A stretch of DNA of 64,000 nt from Pseudomonas serboccidentalis (GCF_028830055.1 NZ_CP101655.1:682001-746000), one strand, 5' to 3'. Positions 44,472 to 54,102 are shown, numbered from the stretch's first letter. The notes: generated by a model from the sequence alone, not told the origin. Made by a program: numbers and translations.

Positions 44472-45059
44472 ATGAGTCGTGAAGCCCTGCAGGAATCGCT
44501 GTCCGCAGTGATGGATAACGAAGCGGACGAACTGGAATTGCGTCGAGTGATCAATGCACTGGACGATGTTGAAACCCGTGAGACCTGGGCTCGTTATCAG
44601 ATCGCTCGGGCAGCCATGCACAAGGATCTGCTGCTTCCGCGTCTGGACATTGCTGCGGCAGTTTCTGCTGCGCTGGAAGACGAAACGGCTCCAGCCAAAG
44701 TATCCCGTGGTCCTTGGCGCAACTTGGGTCGTCTGGCCGTTGCGGCCTCGGTGACCGTTGCCGTATTGGCCGGTGTTCGCCTGTACAATCAGGACGAAAT
44801 CGCCGGTGTCGAGCTGGCTCAGCAGTCCAATCAGCCATCCCTGACCGCTCCACAGGTCAAAGGTCCGGCTGTTCTGGCAGGCTATAAAGAGAGCTCGGAA
44901 ACCACAGGCCCGATGGCTAATGGCGTACTGCAAGGCCAGCCAGGCTGGCATGACCAGCGTCTGCCAGGCTATCTGCGCCAGCATGCCCAGCAGGCTGCGC
45001 TGAAAGGTACTGAAAGCGCCTTGCCTTATGCGCGTGCAGCAAGCATGGAAAACCGTTAA
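44472..45059 (+). CDS. mucA: anti-sigma factor MucA
   Basis: 195 residues. The cytosolic AlgU-binding domain (about 1-78) opens SREALQESLSAVMDNEADELELRRV. One membrane helix follows at about 84-102 (LAVAASVTVAVLAGVRLY), then a periplasmic tail that MucB covers. C-terminal residues SMENR are exposed. Regulated cleavage frees AlgU. No frameshift of the kind seen in mucoid clinical strains. Confidence 0.95.
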   Translation: MSREALQESLSAVMDNEADELELRRVINALDDVETRETWARYQIARAAMHKDLLLPRLDIAAAVSAALEDETAPAKVSRGPWRNLGRLAVAASVTVAVLAGVRLYNQDEIAGVELAQQSNQPSLTAPQVKGPAVLAGYKESSETTGPMANGVLQGQPGWHDQRLPGYLRQHAQQAALKGTESALPYARAASMENR

Positions 45060-45067
45060 GGAGGATC

Positions 45068-46030
45068 ATGCGCGCCATACCTCTACTTTCGCTTCTGCTC
45101 AGTGGCTGGTTCATTGTTCCAGCCCATGCTGATGAAGCCCAGGACTGGCTGACCCGTCTGGGTCAGGCCGAGCAGCAACAAAGCTTCCACGGCACCTTCG
45201 TTTACGAGCGTAACGGTAGTTTTTCTACCCACAATATCTGGCATCGTGTCCAGAATGGCCAGGTCCGCGAGCGGTTGCTTCAGCTCGACGGCTCGGCACA
45301 GGAAGTCGTGCGCGTTGATGGGCATACTCAATGCGTCAGCGGCACCCTGATTGCGGGGTTGGGAGACTCTCCCAACTCGACCGCTCGTTCGCTTGATCCT
45401 CAAAAGCTGAAAAACTGGTATGGCCTTGCTGTCATCGGCAAGTCGCGCGTGGCCGGACGTGATGCGGTAATCGTATCGCTGACGCCTCGAGACCAGCATC
45501 GCTATGGTTTTGAACTGCACTTGGACAAACAGACTGGTCTGCCGCTCAAGTCACTGCTGCTCAATGATAAGGGGCAGTTACTCGAACGCTTCCAGTTCAC
45601 CAGCCTTGATACCGCCGATGTTCCATCGGACAAAGACCTGCAAGCAGGCTCCGAGTGCAAGGCAATCACGCTCGACAGTGACAAGGCGTCTGCCGTGAAG
45701 ACCGCTCAGGTCTGGCATTCCGACTGGCTACCGCCGGGCTTCGAACTGACCAGCAGCACCTCGCACAAAGATCCGGAAACCAAAACCCAGGTCAGCAGCC
45801 TGATGTATGACGACGGGCTGGCGCGTTTCTCGGTGTTCCTGGAACCACTCAACGGTGCGACAGTGACCGACACCCGCACGCAGTTGGGACCGACCGTTGC
45901 TGTTTCCCGTCGTCTGACAACGCCTGAAGGCGAGATGATGGTGACAGTCGTCGGAGAAATTCCAATCGGCACAGCGGAGCGGATCGCTCTGTCGATGCGC
46001 AACGATGGCGCTGCAACCAGCAAGCAATGA
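45068..46030 (+). CDS. mucB: sigma-factor regulator MucB (RseB)
   Basis: 320 residues. Signal peptide to about residue 21 (FIVPAHA). The LolA-like N-terminal domain starts QDWLTRLGQAEQQQSFHGTFVYERNG, and the C-terminal RseB domain includes VWHSDWLPPGFELTSS. It protects the MucA periplasmic tail from AlgW until lipopolysaccharide displaces it. It starts 8 bp after mucA (AAGGAGGATC). Confidence 0.95.
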   Translation: MRAIPLLSLLLSGWFIVPAHADEAQDWLTRLGQAEQQQSFHGTFVYERNGSFSTHNIWHRVQNGQVRERLLQLDGSAQEVVRVDGHTQCVSGTLIAGLGDSPNSTARSLDPQKLKNWYGLAVIGKSRVAGRDAVIVSLTPRDQHRYGFELHLDKQTGLPLKSLLLNDKGQLLERFQFTSLDTADVPSDKDLQAGSECKAITLDSDKASAVKTAQVWHSDWLPPGFELTSSTSHKDPETKTQVSSLMYDDGLARFSVFLEPLNGATVTDTRTQLGPTVAVSRRLTTPEGEMMVTVVGEIPIGTAERIALSMRNDGAATSKQ

Positions 46031-46240
46031 GCTGATTTCAGTCATTTCCACCTCTTCGTCGAGACGTAGATGAAATGTTTGCTCAGCATTTTCATTTGCA
46101 AATCACCCGAAAGTTTTTTATAGGTCAGAGCCTCACGGCTCTGGCCTTGTCTGTTGTTCCCGGAACAAAAATACCGGCCCGCGGTTCCCGGTGTTCCTTG
46201 CTCCATATCGCTTAACCCTGCTCGTCGTAACGGGAGCTGT

Positions 46241-47671
46241 ATGTCGATACTTAGCTTGAAGTCTTATCTCTCCATTTTCGCCACCGTGCTGGTGCTCGGT
46301 CAGGCCGTCCCCGCTGCCCAGGCGGCTGACCTGCCGGATTTCACCCAACTGGTTGAACAAGCCTCGCCTGCGGTGGTGAACATCAGTACTACGCAGAAGC
46401 TGCCGGATCGCAAAGTGAACCAGCAGATGCCTGACCTGGAAGGCTTGCCGCCGATGCTGCGCGAGTTCTTCGAGCGTGGCATGCCGCCTCAGCAGCGTTC
46501 ACCGCGAGGCGATCGTCAGCGTGAAGCGCAATCGCTGGGTTCGGGCTTCATCATTTCTTCGGATGGCTACATCCTGACCAACAACCATGTGATTGCCGAT
46601 GCCGACGAAATCCTCGTGCGTCTGGCTGATCGCAGTGAAATGAAAGCCAAGCTGATCGGCACCGATCCTCGCTCCGACGTGGCCCTGCTGAAAATCGATG
46701 GCAAGGATCTGCCCGTGCTCAAGCTCGGCAAGTCCCAGGACCTGAAGGCCGGTCAATGGGTCGTGGCGATCGGTTCGCCGTTCGGCTTTGACCACACCGT
46801 GACCCAAGGCATCGTCAGCGCCGTCGGCCGCAGCCTGCCGAACGAAAACTACGTGCCGTTCATCCAGACTGACGTGCCGATCAACCCGGGTAACTCCGGT
46901 GGCCCGCTGTTCAACCTGAACGGTGAAGTGGTGGGGATCAACTCGCAGATCTACACCCGCTCCGGTGGCTTCATGGGCGTGTCGTTCGCCATCCCTATCG
47001 ATGTGGCGATGGACGTTTCCAATCAGCTGAAGAGCGGTGGCAAAGTCAGCCGCGGCTGGCTGGGCGTGGTCATTCAGGAAGTGAACAAGGATCTGGCCGA
47101 GTCGTTCGGTCTTGAAAAGCCGGCCGGTGCGCTGGTGGCACAGATTCAGGATGACGGTCCGGCGGCCAAGGGTGGCCTGCAAGTGGGCGACGTGATTCTG
47201 AGCATGAACGGTCAGCCGATCGTCATGTCCGCCGACCTGCCACATCTTGTGGGTGCATTGAAGGCGGGTGCCAAGGCCAACCTCGAAGTGATTCGTGACG
47301 GCAAGCGCAAGAATGTCGAGCTGACCGTCGGTGCGATTCCGGACGAAGACAAAGAGCTGGCAGCACTGCCGAAGTCCGGCGCGGAAAGCAGCAGCAACCG
47401 CCTCGGTGTGTCGGTGGTTGAACTGACCGATGAGCAGAAGAAAACCTACGACCTCAAAGGCGGGGTGGTCATCAAGGATGTTCAGGACGGTCCTGCAGCC
47501 CTGATCGGTCTGCAGCCGGGTGACGTGATCACTCACCTGAACAACCAGGCCATTGGCTCTACCAAAGAGTTTGGCGAGATCGCCAAGGCGCTGCCGAAGA
47601 ATCGTTCCGTGTCGATGCGGGTTCTGCGTCAAGGTCGTGCCAGCTTCATCACCTTCAAACTGGCTGAATAA
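46241..47671 (+). CDS. mucD: periplasmic serine protease MucD (DegP-like)
   Basis: 476 residues from the ATG at 46241. Signal peptide to about 28 (AVPAAQAAD). The trypsin-like domain has the catalytic triad in TNNHVIADAD (His), RSDVALLKID (Asp) and NPGNSGGPLFNLNG (Ser). Two PDZ domains follow (about 270-360 and 385-470, each with GLQ-GDV...N). MucD degrades misfolded envelope proteins and restrains AlgU activation. The 210 bp before it has no mucC gene. Confidence 0.95.
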   Translation: MSILSLKSYLSIFATVLVLGQAVPAAQAADLPDFTQLVEQASPAVVNISTTQKLPDRKVNQQMPDLEGLPPMLREFFERGMPPQQRSPRGDRQREAQSLGSGFIISSDGYILTNNHVIADADEILVRLADRSEMKAKLIGTDPRSDVALLKIDGKDLPVLKLGKSQDLKAGQWVVAIGSPFGFDHTVTQGIVSAVGRSLPNENYVPFIQTDVPINPGNSGGPLFNLNGEVVGINSQIYTRSGGFMGVSFAIPIDVAMDVSNQLKSGGKVSRGWLGVVIQEVNKDLAESFGLEKPAGALVAQIQDDGPAAKGGLQVGDVILSMNGQPIVMSADLPHLVGALKAGAKANLEVIRDGKRKNVELTVGAIPDEDKELAALPKSGAESSSNRLGVSVVELTDEQKKTYDLKGGVVIKDVQDGPAALIGLQPGDVITHLNNQAIGSTKEFGEIAKALPKNRSVSMRVLRQGRASFITFKLAE

Positions 47672-47688
47672 CCCGGTTGCGGTGAAAT

Positions 47689-47719
47689 AAAAAACCGCCT
47701 CGAAAGAGGCGGTTTTTTT
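47689..47719 (+). terminator. rho-independent terminator of the algU-mucABD operon
   Basis: ACCGCCTC-GAAA-GAGGCGGT followed by a T7 run (plus strand). The A-run before the stem allows use by convergent bepA as well. Confidence 0.92.
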
Positions 47720-47751
47720 GTGCCTGAAACATTGACATGGCTGAAGCGCAG

Positions 47752-49185
47752 TCAGCCCATCATGTCCTTGATCATGCGCTCCTGCTCCATCAGCTCGCGT
47801 TGGCGGGCGTCGATGCGCGAGGACAGCGGGAAGTTGCTGCCCGCCTTGCGCTTGGCGAAATCGAGTTGCTGGATCGCCTGACGATAATCGCCCACCAGCG
47901 CGAAGTACTCGGCGCGGGCCTGGTGCAAGCCGATGATATTGCCGGACAGGCCGCGAGTTTCAGCGACCTGATACCACACGTCCGGATCGTTCGGGCGAGA
48001 CTTGAGCAAGCCTTCGAGCGCTTTCTCCGCGTCGGCGGTGCGATTCTGTTTCAGCAGCAGATCGACACGAACCTGATTCAGCGGGTAGTTGCCCGGATAT
48101 TGCGTGAGCATCCGGTCAACTCGCGCTTGCGCATCCGGCAGGCGGTTATTGGTGATGTCCAGGTCGATCTGCGCGAGGTTGTAAATGATCTCGTTCGGTG
48201 ACTTGGCCAGCAGGGGCTTGAGGTTCTCTCGCGCTTCGTTCAACTGGCCGCCCTTGATCTGGGCGATCGCCAGGCCGTAGCGCGCCACGTCATTTTTCGG
48301 GTTCTCGTCCAGTTGTGCGCGGAAACGCTTGGCGCCCAGCCCTGGGGTTTCTTCGTAGATCAGCTGTACGCGGGCGCGAATCAGTTGATAACGCATGCTG
48401 TCTTCGATGCCGCCCGCAGGCGCCTGCTCTGCGCGGTTGCGGGTGTCGGCGATACGCGATTCGGTTACCGGGTGAGTCAGCAGGAATTCCGGTGGTTTGG
48501 CATCGAAGCGGTACTGGCGCATCAGGCGCTCGAACATGGTCGGCATCGAGCGCGGGTCGTACCCGGCCTTTTCCAGGTTGAGGATGCCGATACGGTCGGC
48601 TTCCTGTTCGTTCTGGCGCGAGAAGGTGCGTTGTGACTGAATCGCCGCGGCCTGAGAGCCGGCGATAGTTGCGATCCCTGCATCGCCGCCGCCGGCGGCC
48701 GCAATCACGATGCCGGCCAGCAGCGCGGCCATCATCGGTACCTGCATCCGCTGCGAAGCTTCTACACCGCGAGCGAAGTGACGTTGCGACAGGTGAGCCA
48801 ATTCGTGGGCCAGTACCGAGGCGTACTCGCCTTCGGTCTGCGCATTGAGGAACAGCCCGCCGTTGACCCCGACCACCCCGCCGGGCGCGGCGAAAGCGTT
48901 GAGTTGCGGGCTGTTGATCAGGATGAACTCCAGGCGCCGGTCGGTCACCTGACTGGTTTCCACCAGCTTATAGACGCTGGACTCGACGTAATCCTTGAGC
49001 TGCGGGTCGTTGAGCTGTGCAACCTGGCTGCGCAGCATGGCCAGCCAGGCGCGGCCAAGCTGGTATTCCTGTTGCGGCGAGACAATGGCAGAACTGGCGT
49101 CGCCAAGTGACGGCAGATCGTCGGCAAAGCCCGGTGAGGCGAGCAGGCAAGCGAGCGTCAGCAGGGTAGGGCGCAGAAATGTCAT
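47752..49185 (-). CDS. bepA: periplasmic M48 metalloprotease BepA-type with TPR repeats
   Basis: 477 residues from the ATG at 49185. A signal peptide precedes the M48 domain: zinc motif VLAHELAHLSQRH and third ligand in QNEQEADRIG. The C-terminal half is TPR-like (ARYGLAIAQIKGGQLNEARENL, FALVGDYRQAIQQLDFAKRKA). BepA acts in outer-membrane protein (LptD/Bam) quality control. It is divergent from tusA-like, as usual in Pseudomonas. Confidence 0.92.
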   Translation of the reverse strand: MTFLRPTLLTLACLLASPGFADDLPSLGDASSAIVSPQQEYQLGRAWLAMLRSQVAQLNDPQLKDYVESSVYKLVETSQVTDRRLEFILINSPQLNAFAAPGGVVGVNGGLFLNAQTEGEYASVLAHELAHLSQRHFARGVEASQRMQVPMMAALLAGIVIAAAGGGDAGIATIAGSQAAAIQSQRTFSRQNEQEADRIGILNLEKAGYDPRSMPTMFERLMRQYRFDAKPPEFLLTHPVTESRIADTRNRAEQAPAGGIEDSMRYQLIRARVQLIYEETPGLGAKRFRAQLDENPKNDVARYGLAIAQIKGGQLNEARENLKPLLAKSPNEIIYNLAQIDLDITNNRLPDAQARVDRMLTQYPGNYPLNQVRVDLLLKQNRTADAEKALEGLLKSRPNDPDVWYQVAETRGLSGNIIGLHQARAEYFALVGDYRQAIQQLDFAKRKAGSNFPLSSRIDARQRELMEQERMIKDMMG

Positions 49186-49283
49186 GCACAAAGCCTTAGA
49201 AGACAAAGACCTTACTGTAGCCGGACACCGGGCTTGCGACCAGATATTCTAGGCAGCTCAACCACCTGAACCGGAGTGACGCA

Positions 49284-49523
49284 ATGACTGACGCTGTAGC
49301 CCATGACTGTGAATTGGACGCCAGCGGCCTGAATTGCCCGTTGCCGTTGCTCAAGGCCAAAATGGAACTCAACAAGCTGCCCAGCGGCGCCGTGCTCAAG
49401 GTGATCGCCACGGACGCGGGTTCCCAGCGCGACTTCCGCACCTTTGCCCGTTTGGCCGGTCATACGCTGCTGCGCGAAGAAGACGAAGCGGGCGTTTACC
49501 GTTACTGGTTGAAAAAAGCCTGA
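49284..49523 (+). CDS. tusA: TusA-family sulfurtransferase
   Basis: 79 residues. The persulfide Cys is in the LNCPLPLLKAK motif (Cys18), followed by the alpha/beta fold VLKVIATDAGSQRDF. TusA-type proteins relay sulfur for tRNA thiolation or molybdenum-cofactor chemistry. The position before perM matches the P. aeruginosa relative linked to molybdoenzyme function. Exact role not certain. Confidence 0.9.
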   Translation: MTDAVAHDCELDASGLNCPLPLLKAKMELNKLPSGAVLKVIATDAGSQRDFRTFARLAGHTLLREEDEAGVYRYWLKKA

Positions 49524-49555
49524 AACCCACCGCGTAAAAGACCTGGGAATTATTG

Positions 49556-50626
49556 ATGTTCAAAGTGTTACGCGACTGGATTCAGCGCTACTTTTCCGAT
49601 GAAGAGGCGGTTGTGTTGGCGGTGCTGCTGTTCCTCGCCTTCACCGCGGTGCTCACCCTCGGCGGCATGCTCGCGCCGGTACTGGCCGGGATGGTGCTGG
49701 CGTATCTGATGCAGGGGCTGGTGCTCACCCTCGAGCGCTTGCGCGTGCCCGGTGGTGTGGCGGTGGGCCTGGTATTTGCGCTGTTCATGGGCGTGTTGCT
49801 GGTGTTTATCGTGGTGGTTCTGCCGCTGCTCTGGCATCAGTTGATCACGCTGTTCAACGAGCTGCCGGGCATGCTCGCCAAGTGGCAGTCGCTGCTGCTG
49901 TTGCTGCCCGAGCGTTATCCGCATCTGGTCTCCGATGAGCAGGTGCTGCAGGCCATCGAGGCGGCGCGTGGCGAGATCGGTAAGTTCGGGCAATGGGCGC
50001 TGACCTTTTCGCTGTCGAGTTTGCCGCTGCTGGTCAACATCATGATCTATCTGGTGCTGGTGCCGATCCTGGTGTTCTTCTTCCTCAAGGATCGGGCCAT
50101 GATCGGTGAGTGGGTGCGTGGCTATCTGCCCCGTGAGCGGGCGCTGATCACCCGGGTCGCGCAGGAAATGAATCGGCAGATCGCCAACTACATTCGCGGC
50201 AAGGTCATCGAAATCGTGATCTGTGGCGGTGTGACCTACATCGCGTTCGTCGCCCTCGGCCTCAACTATGCGGCGCTGTTGGCGTTGCTGGTCGGAGTGT
50301 CGGTGGTGGTGCCGTACGTCGGCGCGGTGGTGGTGACCGTGCCGGTGCTGCTGATCGCACTGTTTCAGTGGGGCTGGAGCGATCAGTTCATCTATCTGAT
50401 GGCGGTCTACGGGATCATTCAGACGCTGGATGGCAACGTGCTGGTGCCGTTGCTGTTTTCCGAAGCGGTCAACTTGCATCCGGTGGCAATCATCTGCGCG
50501 GTGTTGCTGTTTGGCGGATTATGGGGCTTCTGGGGCGTGTTCTTTGCGATCCCCCTGGCGACGCTGTTCAAGGCCGTTCTGGATGCCTGGCCGCGCAAGG
50601 AACCTGTTGTAGCTCCATTGCTATAA
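49556..50626 (+). CDS. perM: AI-2E/PerM-family membrane permease
   Basis: 356 residues from the ATG at 49556 (the preceding TTG codon is less likely). About eight membrane segments. Family segments: VLAGMVLAYLMQGLVLTLER at the start and LGLNYAALLALLVGVSVVVPYVGAVVVTVP later. AI-2E members export quorum or cell signals or Na+ in some bacteria; the substrate here is unknown. Follows tusA by 32 bp, likely the same operon. Confidence 0.9.
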   Translation: MFKVLRDWIQRYFSDEEAVVLAVLLFLAFTAVLTLGGMLAPVLAGMVLAYLMQGLVLTLERLRVPGGVAVGLVFALFMGVLLVFIVVVLPLLWHQLITLFNELPGMLAKWQSLLLLLPERYPHLVSDEQVLQAIEAARGEIGKFGQWALTFSLSSLPLLVNIMIYLVLVPILVFFFLKDRAMIGEWVRGYLPRERALITRVAQEMNRQIANYIRGKVIEIVICGGVTYIAFVALGLNYAALLALLVGVSVVVPYVGAVVVTVPVLLIALFQWGWSDQFIYLMAVYGIIQTLDGNVLVPLLFSEAVNLHPVAIICAVLLFGGLWGFWGVFFAIPLATLFKAVLDAWPRKEPVVAPLL

Positions 50627-50630
50627 AAGC

Positions 50631-50711
50631 AAAAAGATCGCAGCCTTCGGCAGCTCCTACAGGAAATGCATCCCCAATGCAGGAGTCGCCGCAAGCTGCG
50701 ATTTTTTGATC
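50631..50711. repeat. REP pair, GTAGGAGCTGCCGAAGG class (right arm degenerate)
   Basis: AGATCGCAGCCTTCGGCAGC left arm and a mutated TGCAGGAGTCGCCGCAAGCT right arm, between convergent perM and bcp. Confidence 0.82.
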
Positions 50712-50712
50712 T

Positions 50713-51186
50713 TCAGGCCTTGTTCAGGGCCTGAGCCGCAGCCAGCACCGCATCCACATGCCCCGGTACTTTCACGCCGCGCCATTCCTGACGCAGTACA
50801 CCGTTCTTGTCGATCAGGAACGTGCTGCGATCAACGCCCAGGTATTCCTTGCCGTAGAGTTTTTTCAGCTTGATCACGTCGAACAGCTGGCAGACGGCTT
50901 CGTCCTTGTCGCTGATCAGCTCGAACGGAAACGTCTGCTTGCACTTGAAGTTCTCGTGGGACTTCAGGCTGTCGCGGGAAATACCGAAGATTTCCGTATT
51001 GGCTGCCTGAAATGCGGCGTATTGATCACGAAAGCCCTGGCCTTCGGTGGTGCAGCCCGGGGTGCTGTCCTTCGGGTAGAAGTAGATCACCACTTGCTTG
51101 CCTTTCAGGGCAGACAGGCTGACGGTCTGCCCGCTGGTGGCAGGCGCTTCGAAATCTGCAACCGGTTGGTCGATGACAACGGCCAT
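50713..51186 (-). CDS. bcp: peroxiredoxin Bcp/PrxQ
   Basis: 157 residues, thioredoxin-like. The peroxidatic Cys is Cys45 in STPGCTTEG. The resolving Cys usual five residues later (Cys50 of E. coli) is Gln here, so it should be a one-Cys-type or use another Cys (candidates in FKCKQTF and EAVCQLF). It reduces peroxides. It is co-transcribed with gcvR 10 bp upstream. Confidence 0.92.
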   Translation of the reverse strand: MAVVIDQPVADFEAPATSGQTVSLSALKGKQVVIYFYPKDSTPGCTTEGQGFRDQYAAFQAANTEIFGISRDSLKSHENFKCKQTFPFELISDKDEAVCQLFDVIKLKKLYGKEYLGVDRSTFLIDKNGVLRQEWRGVKVPGHVDAVLAAAQALNKA

Positions 51187-51196
51187 GAAAGCTTCC

Positions 51197-51757
51197 TTAC
51201 ATTGGGTTTTGTGGGCGCCAAGGCTCGATCAGCGCATCCAGGTTCATCGCGTCGGCGAAATCCAGGAACTGGTCGCGCAGCCAACTGATCTGGGTGCCGG
51301 CCGGCAGCGTCACGGTGAACGTGGCGTTGAGCATGGTGCCGCCGGTCTGCGGGGCCTGATAGGTATCACAGGTCAGGTTTTCCAGTTCGACATTGTGATC
51401 CATGAAGAACTGGCACAGCTCATTGATGATGTCCGGGCGATACGCCGAGCTGACATAAGCCACGTACGGCAGCGCTTGCGGGCGGTTTTCCAGCGCCGCG
51501 CTGCGCACCACGTTGACGGTGAAGGCGTGGCGCTTGGCCAGGGTCGGCAGGCTGCCTTCGAGGCGGGCCAGGGCGTCCCAGCTGCCGGAGATCTCCAGCA
51601 CCAGGGCGCTGCACTCGCCGTGGCGGGTCAGGCGGGAGGTGACGACGGCGCAGCGATTTTCATGGCTGGCGCGGCACAGGACGTTAGTCAGCTCCATGGG
51701 GTTGGCGCCAAGGGCACTGATGACAAGGAATTGTTCGCGAACTGTGGGGGTGGACAT
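51197..51757 (-). CDS. gcvR: glycine cleavage system transcriptional repressor GcvR-like
   Basis: 186 residues with two ACT-type domains: about 10-85 (VISALGANPMELTNVLCRASHENRCAVVTSRL) and 95-170 (ISSAYRPDIINELCQFFMDHNVELENLT, the first I is V in this copy). GcvR antagonises GcvA in E. coli, and no gcv genes are in this window. First gene of gcvR-bcp, divergent from dapA. Confidence 0.87.
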   Translation of the reverse strand: MSTPTVREQFLVISALGANPMELTNVLCRASHENRCAVVTSRLTRHGECSALVLEISGSWDALARLEGSLPTLAKRHAFTVNVVRSAALENRPQALPYVAYVSSAYRPDIINELCQFFMDHNVELENLTCDTYQAPQTGGTMLNATFTVTLPAGTQISWLRDQFLDFADAMNLDALIEPWRPQNPM

Positions 51758-52086
51758 GCAGCATTCCTAAAGCGATGAGCGGTCGGTAGGTCGATGGGCG
51801 TTGGGCGTCGGGATGCGTCCGCGCGTGCCGATTCAGAAAGCCCCGGGCCACGGCTCGCAATTCGCTCCAATATATAGTGGAGCGCGCAGCAGCGACGCTG
51901 GAACGGGACCTGGGAGGCCGAAAAGGGAGGCTGGAACCCGGCGTACAAGCTGATCTGTACCGATCAAAGTCTGAAGGGTAGCGAAAAGCGACGCCAAGGG
52001 GAATGGCGGCGGCGCAGTACTTCGCTTGTGCAAGCATCTTGGCGCCAGTACCATTACCGCTCTCTTTTTCCGGCAGGAGCGGTTTC
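51758..52086. other. gcvR-dapA intergenic region
   Basis: About 330 bp holding divergent promoters. TATATAGTG around 51871 reads as an AT-rich spot in both directions and may be a -10 region. I saw no riboswitch-like or terminator-like stem; a lysine riboswitch was looked for and not found. Confidence 0.45.
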
Positions 52087-52965
52087 ATGATTGCGGGCAG
52101 TATGGTGGCACTGGTCACTCCCATGGATGCACAAGGGCGTCTTGACTGGGACAGCCTCAGCAAACTCGTGGACTTCCACCTCAAGAACGGCACCCATGCC
52201 ATTGTCGCGGTCGGTACTACCGGCGAGTCGGCAACCCTTGATGTAGAAGAACACATTGCCGTCATCAAAGCCGTGGTCAAGCAGGTAGCAGGCCGCATTC
52301 CGGTGATCGCCGGGACTGGCGCCAACTCGACCCGCGAAGCCGTCGAACTGACTCGTAACGCCAAGGCAGCCGGCGCCGATGCCTGCCTGCTGGTTGTGCC
52401 GTACTACAACAAACCGACCCAGGAAGGTCTGTACCAGCACTTCAAGCACATTGCCGAAGCGGTCGACATTCCACAGATTCTCTACAACGTTCCCGGCCGC
52501 ACCTCCTGCGACATGCAGGCCGAGACCGTGATTCGCCTGTCCATCGTGCCGAACATCATTGGCATCAAGGAAGCCACCGGCGACCTGAAACGCGCCAAAG
52601 CCATCATCGACGGCGTGAGCAAGGACTTCATCGTGCTGTCCGGCGATGATCCGACCGCCGTCGAGCTGATCCTGCTGGGTGGCAAAGGCAACATCTCCGT
52701 GACTGCCAACGTCGCCCCGCGCGAAATGGCAGACCTGTGCGAGGCCGCGCTGAAGGGCGATGCCGAGACCGCACGGGCGATCAACGAAAAACTGATGCCG
52801 CTGCACAAGGATCTGTTCATCGAAGCCAACCCGATTCCGGTGAAGTGGGCTTTGGTTGAAATGGGCCTGATGCACGAAGGCATCCGCCTGCCGCTGACCT
52901 GGCTGAGCGCACCTTGTCATGAAACGCTTCGCACGGCCCTGCGCCAGTGCGGCGTCCTGGTTTAA
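52087..52965 (+). CDS. dapA: 4-hydroxy-tetrahydrodipicolinate synthase
   Basis: 292 residues from the ATG at 52087 (CAGGAGCGGTTTC). All DHDPS residues sit at their standard numbers: Thr44-Thr45 (VGTTGES), Tyr133 and Arg138 (LYNVPGRTS), and Schiff-base Lys161 (IGIKEATGD). It condenses pyruvate with aspartate semialdehyde for lysine and peptidoglycan. bamC follows by 17 bp, the classical dapA-bamC operon. Confidence 0.96.
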   Translation: MIAGSMVALVTPMDAQGRLDWDSLSKLVDFHLKNGTHAIVAVGTTGESATLDVEEHIAVIKAVVKQVAGRIPVIAGTGANSTREAVELTRNAKAAGADACLLVVPYYNKPTQEGLYQHFKHIAEAVDIPQILYNVPGRTSCDMQAETVIRLSIVPNIIGIKEATGDLKRAKAIIDGVSKDFIVLSGDDPTAVELILLGGKGNISVTANVAPREMADLCEAALKGDAETARAINEKLMPLHKDLFIEANPIPVKWALVEMGLMHEGIRLPLTWLSAPCHETLRTALRQCGVLV

Positions 52966-52982
52966 TTGAGGAAGTACAACGC

Positions 52983-54098
52983 ATGAAGCGAATGGCCGGA
53001 CTTTCCGCACTTGCCTTGATTATCTCCAGCACCAGTGGCTGCGGATGGGTCTGGGGCCCGGAAGGTTATTTCCGTGACCGTGGTAGCGATTACCTGGAAG
53101 CGCAACAGACTGCACCGATGCAACTGCCACCGAATGTCAGCACCTCCAAGCGTCTGGATCCGCTGTTGCCGATCCCGCGCAACGTGGCTGATGACACTGC
53201 CAAGGGCGAATACGTGGTACCGCGCCCGCAACCGCTGACGGCCATTGCCGATGCGACCGATTATTCGCTGCAGAAGAGCGGTGACTCGCGTTGGGTCATG
53301 GCTCAGCACCCACCGGCCGAAGTCTGGCCAGTGGCGGTGCAGTTCTTCCAGGACAACGGTTTCCGTCTGGATGAACAGCGCCCGCAAACCGGCGAATTCA
53401 CCACCACCTGGCAGCATTCCGACGAACTGTCCGCAGCCATGGCCAAGCGCCTGAGCGCGGCGGGTGTCGGCGCCGACAGCGAAACCCGCGTGCGGGTGCG
53501 TATCGAGCCGGGCGTGCAGCGCAATACCAGTGAAATCTACGTGGTCAGCGCCGAGCGTCCTGCCGGCAGCACCGCTGACGTCGACTTCACCAATCGTTCG
53601 GTCAACACTGGCCTGGACGCCGCGCTGGTCGACGACATGCTCGCGAGCATGAGCCGGACCTCCGAGAAGGGTGGTTCGGTGTCGATGCTGGCTTCGCGTG
53701 ATTTCGATACCCCAAGCCGTGTCAGCCTCAGCGAAGACGGCAGCGGCAACCCGGTACTGAACGTCGGTCCGGACCTGGATCGTGCCTGGTCGAGCGTCGG
53801 TCGTGCGCTGGAGCAAGGTCAGTGGCGCGTTGAAGACATCAACCGCAGCCTGGGCCTGTACTACATCAACCTGGCCGAAAAAGCCGAGAAGAAAGACGAC
53901 AAGCCTGGTTTCTTCAGCAGCCTGTTCGGCAGCGCGCCGACCAAGGAAGAAGTTGAAGCCCGCGCCGAGCGTTATCAGGTTCGCCTGAGCAAGGTCGGTG
54001 AAAACGTTCAGGTGACCGTCGAGAAAAACATCAACACCGTTGCGCCGGCCGATGTGGCCCGCAAAGTGTTGAGCGTGATTCAGGACAACCTGGGCTGA
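52983..54098 (+). CDS. bamC: outer-membrane assembly lipoprotein BamC
   Basis: 371 residues. The lipobox is SSTSGC (Cys20). The unstructured N-terminal region (PEGYFRDRGSDYLEAQQTA ... LLPIPRN) that caps BamD is followed by two helix-grip domains (about 110-200 and 255-365). It is part of the Bam complex inserting outer-membrane proteins. It starts 17 bp after dapA and is followed 4 bp later by the metallo-hydrolase. Confidence 0.92.
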   Translation: MKRMAGLSALALIISSTSGCGWVWGPEGYFRDRGSDYLEAQQTAPMQLPPNVSTSKRLDPLLPIPRNVADDTAKGEYVVPRPQPLTAIADATDYSLQKSGDSRWVMAQHPPAEVWPVAVQFFQDNGFRLDEQRPQTGEFTTTWQHSDELSAAMAKRLSAAGVGADSETRVRVRIEPGVQRNTSEIYVVSAERPAGSTADVDFTNRSVNTGLDAALVDDMLASMSRTSEKGGSVSMLASRDFDTPSRVSLSEDGSGNPVLNVGPDLDRAWSSVGRALEQGQWRVEDINRSLGLYYINLAEKAEKKDDKPGFFSSLFGSAPTKEEVEARAERYQVRLSKVGENVQVTVEKNINTVAPADVARKVLSVIQDNLG

Positions 54099-54102
54099 TC
54101 AC

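Noticed and set aside
46031..46240. A possible mucC
   Set aside because: No frame of RseC length or pattern exists in the 210 bp.
51758..52086. Lysine riboswitch before dapA
   Set aside because: No multi-stem lysine aptamer or terminator stem could be drawn, and Pseudomonas dapA is not known to use one.
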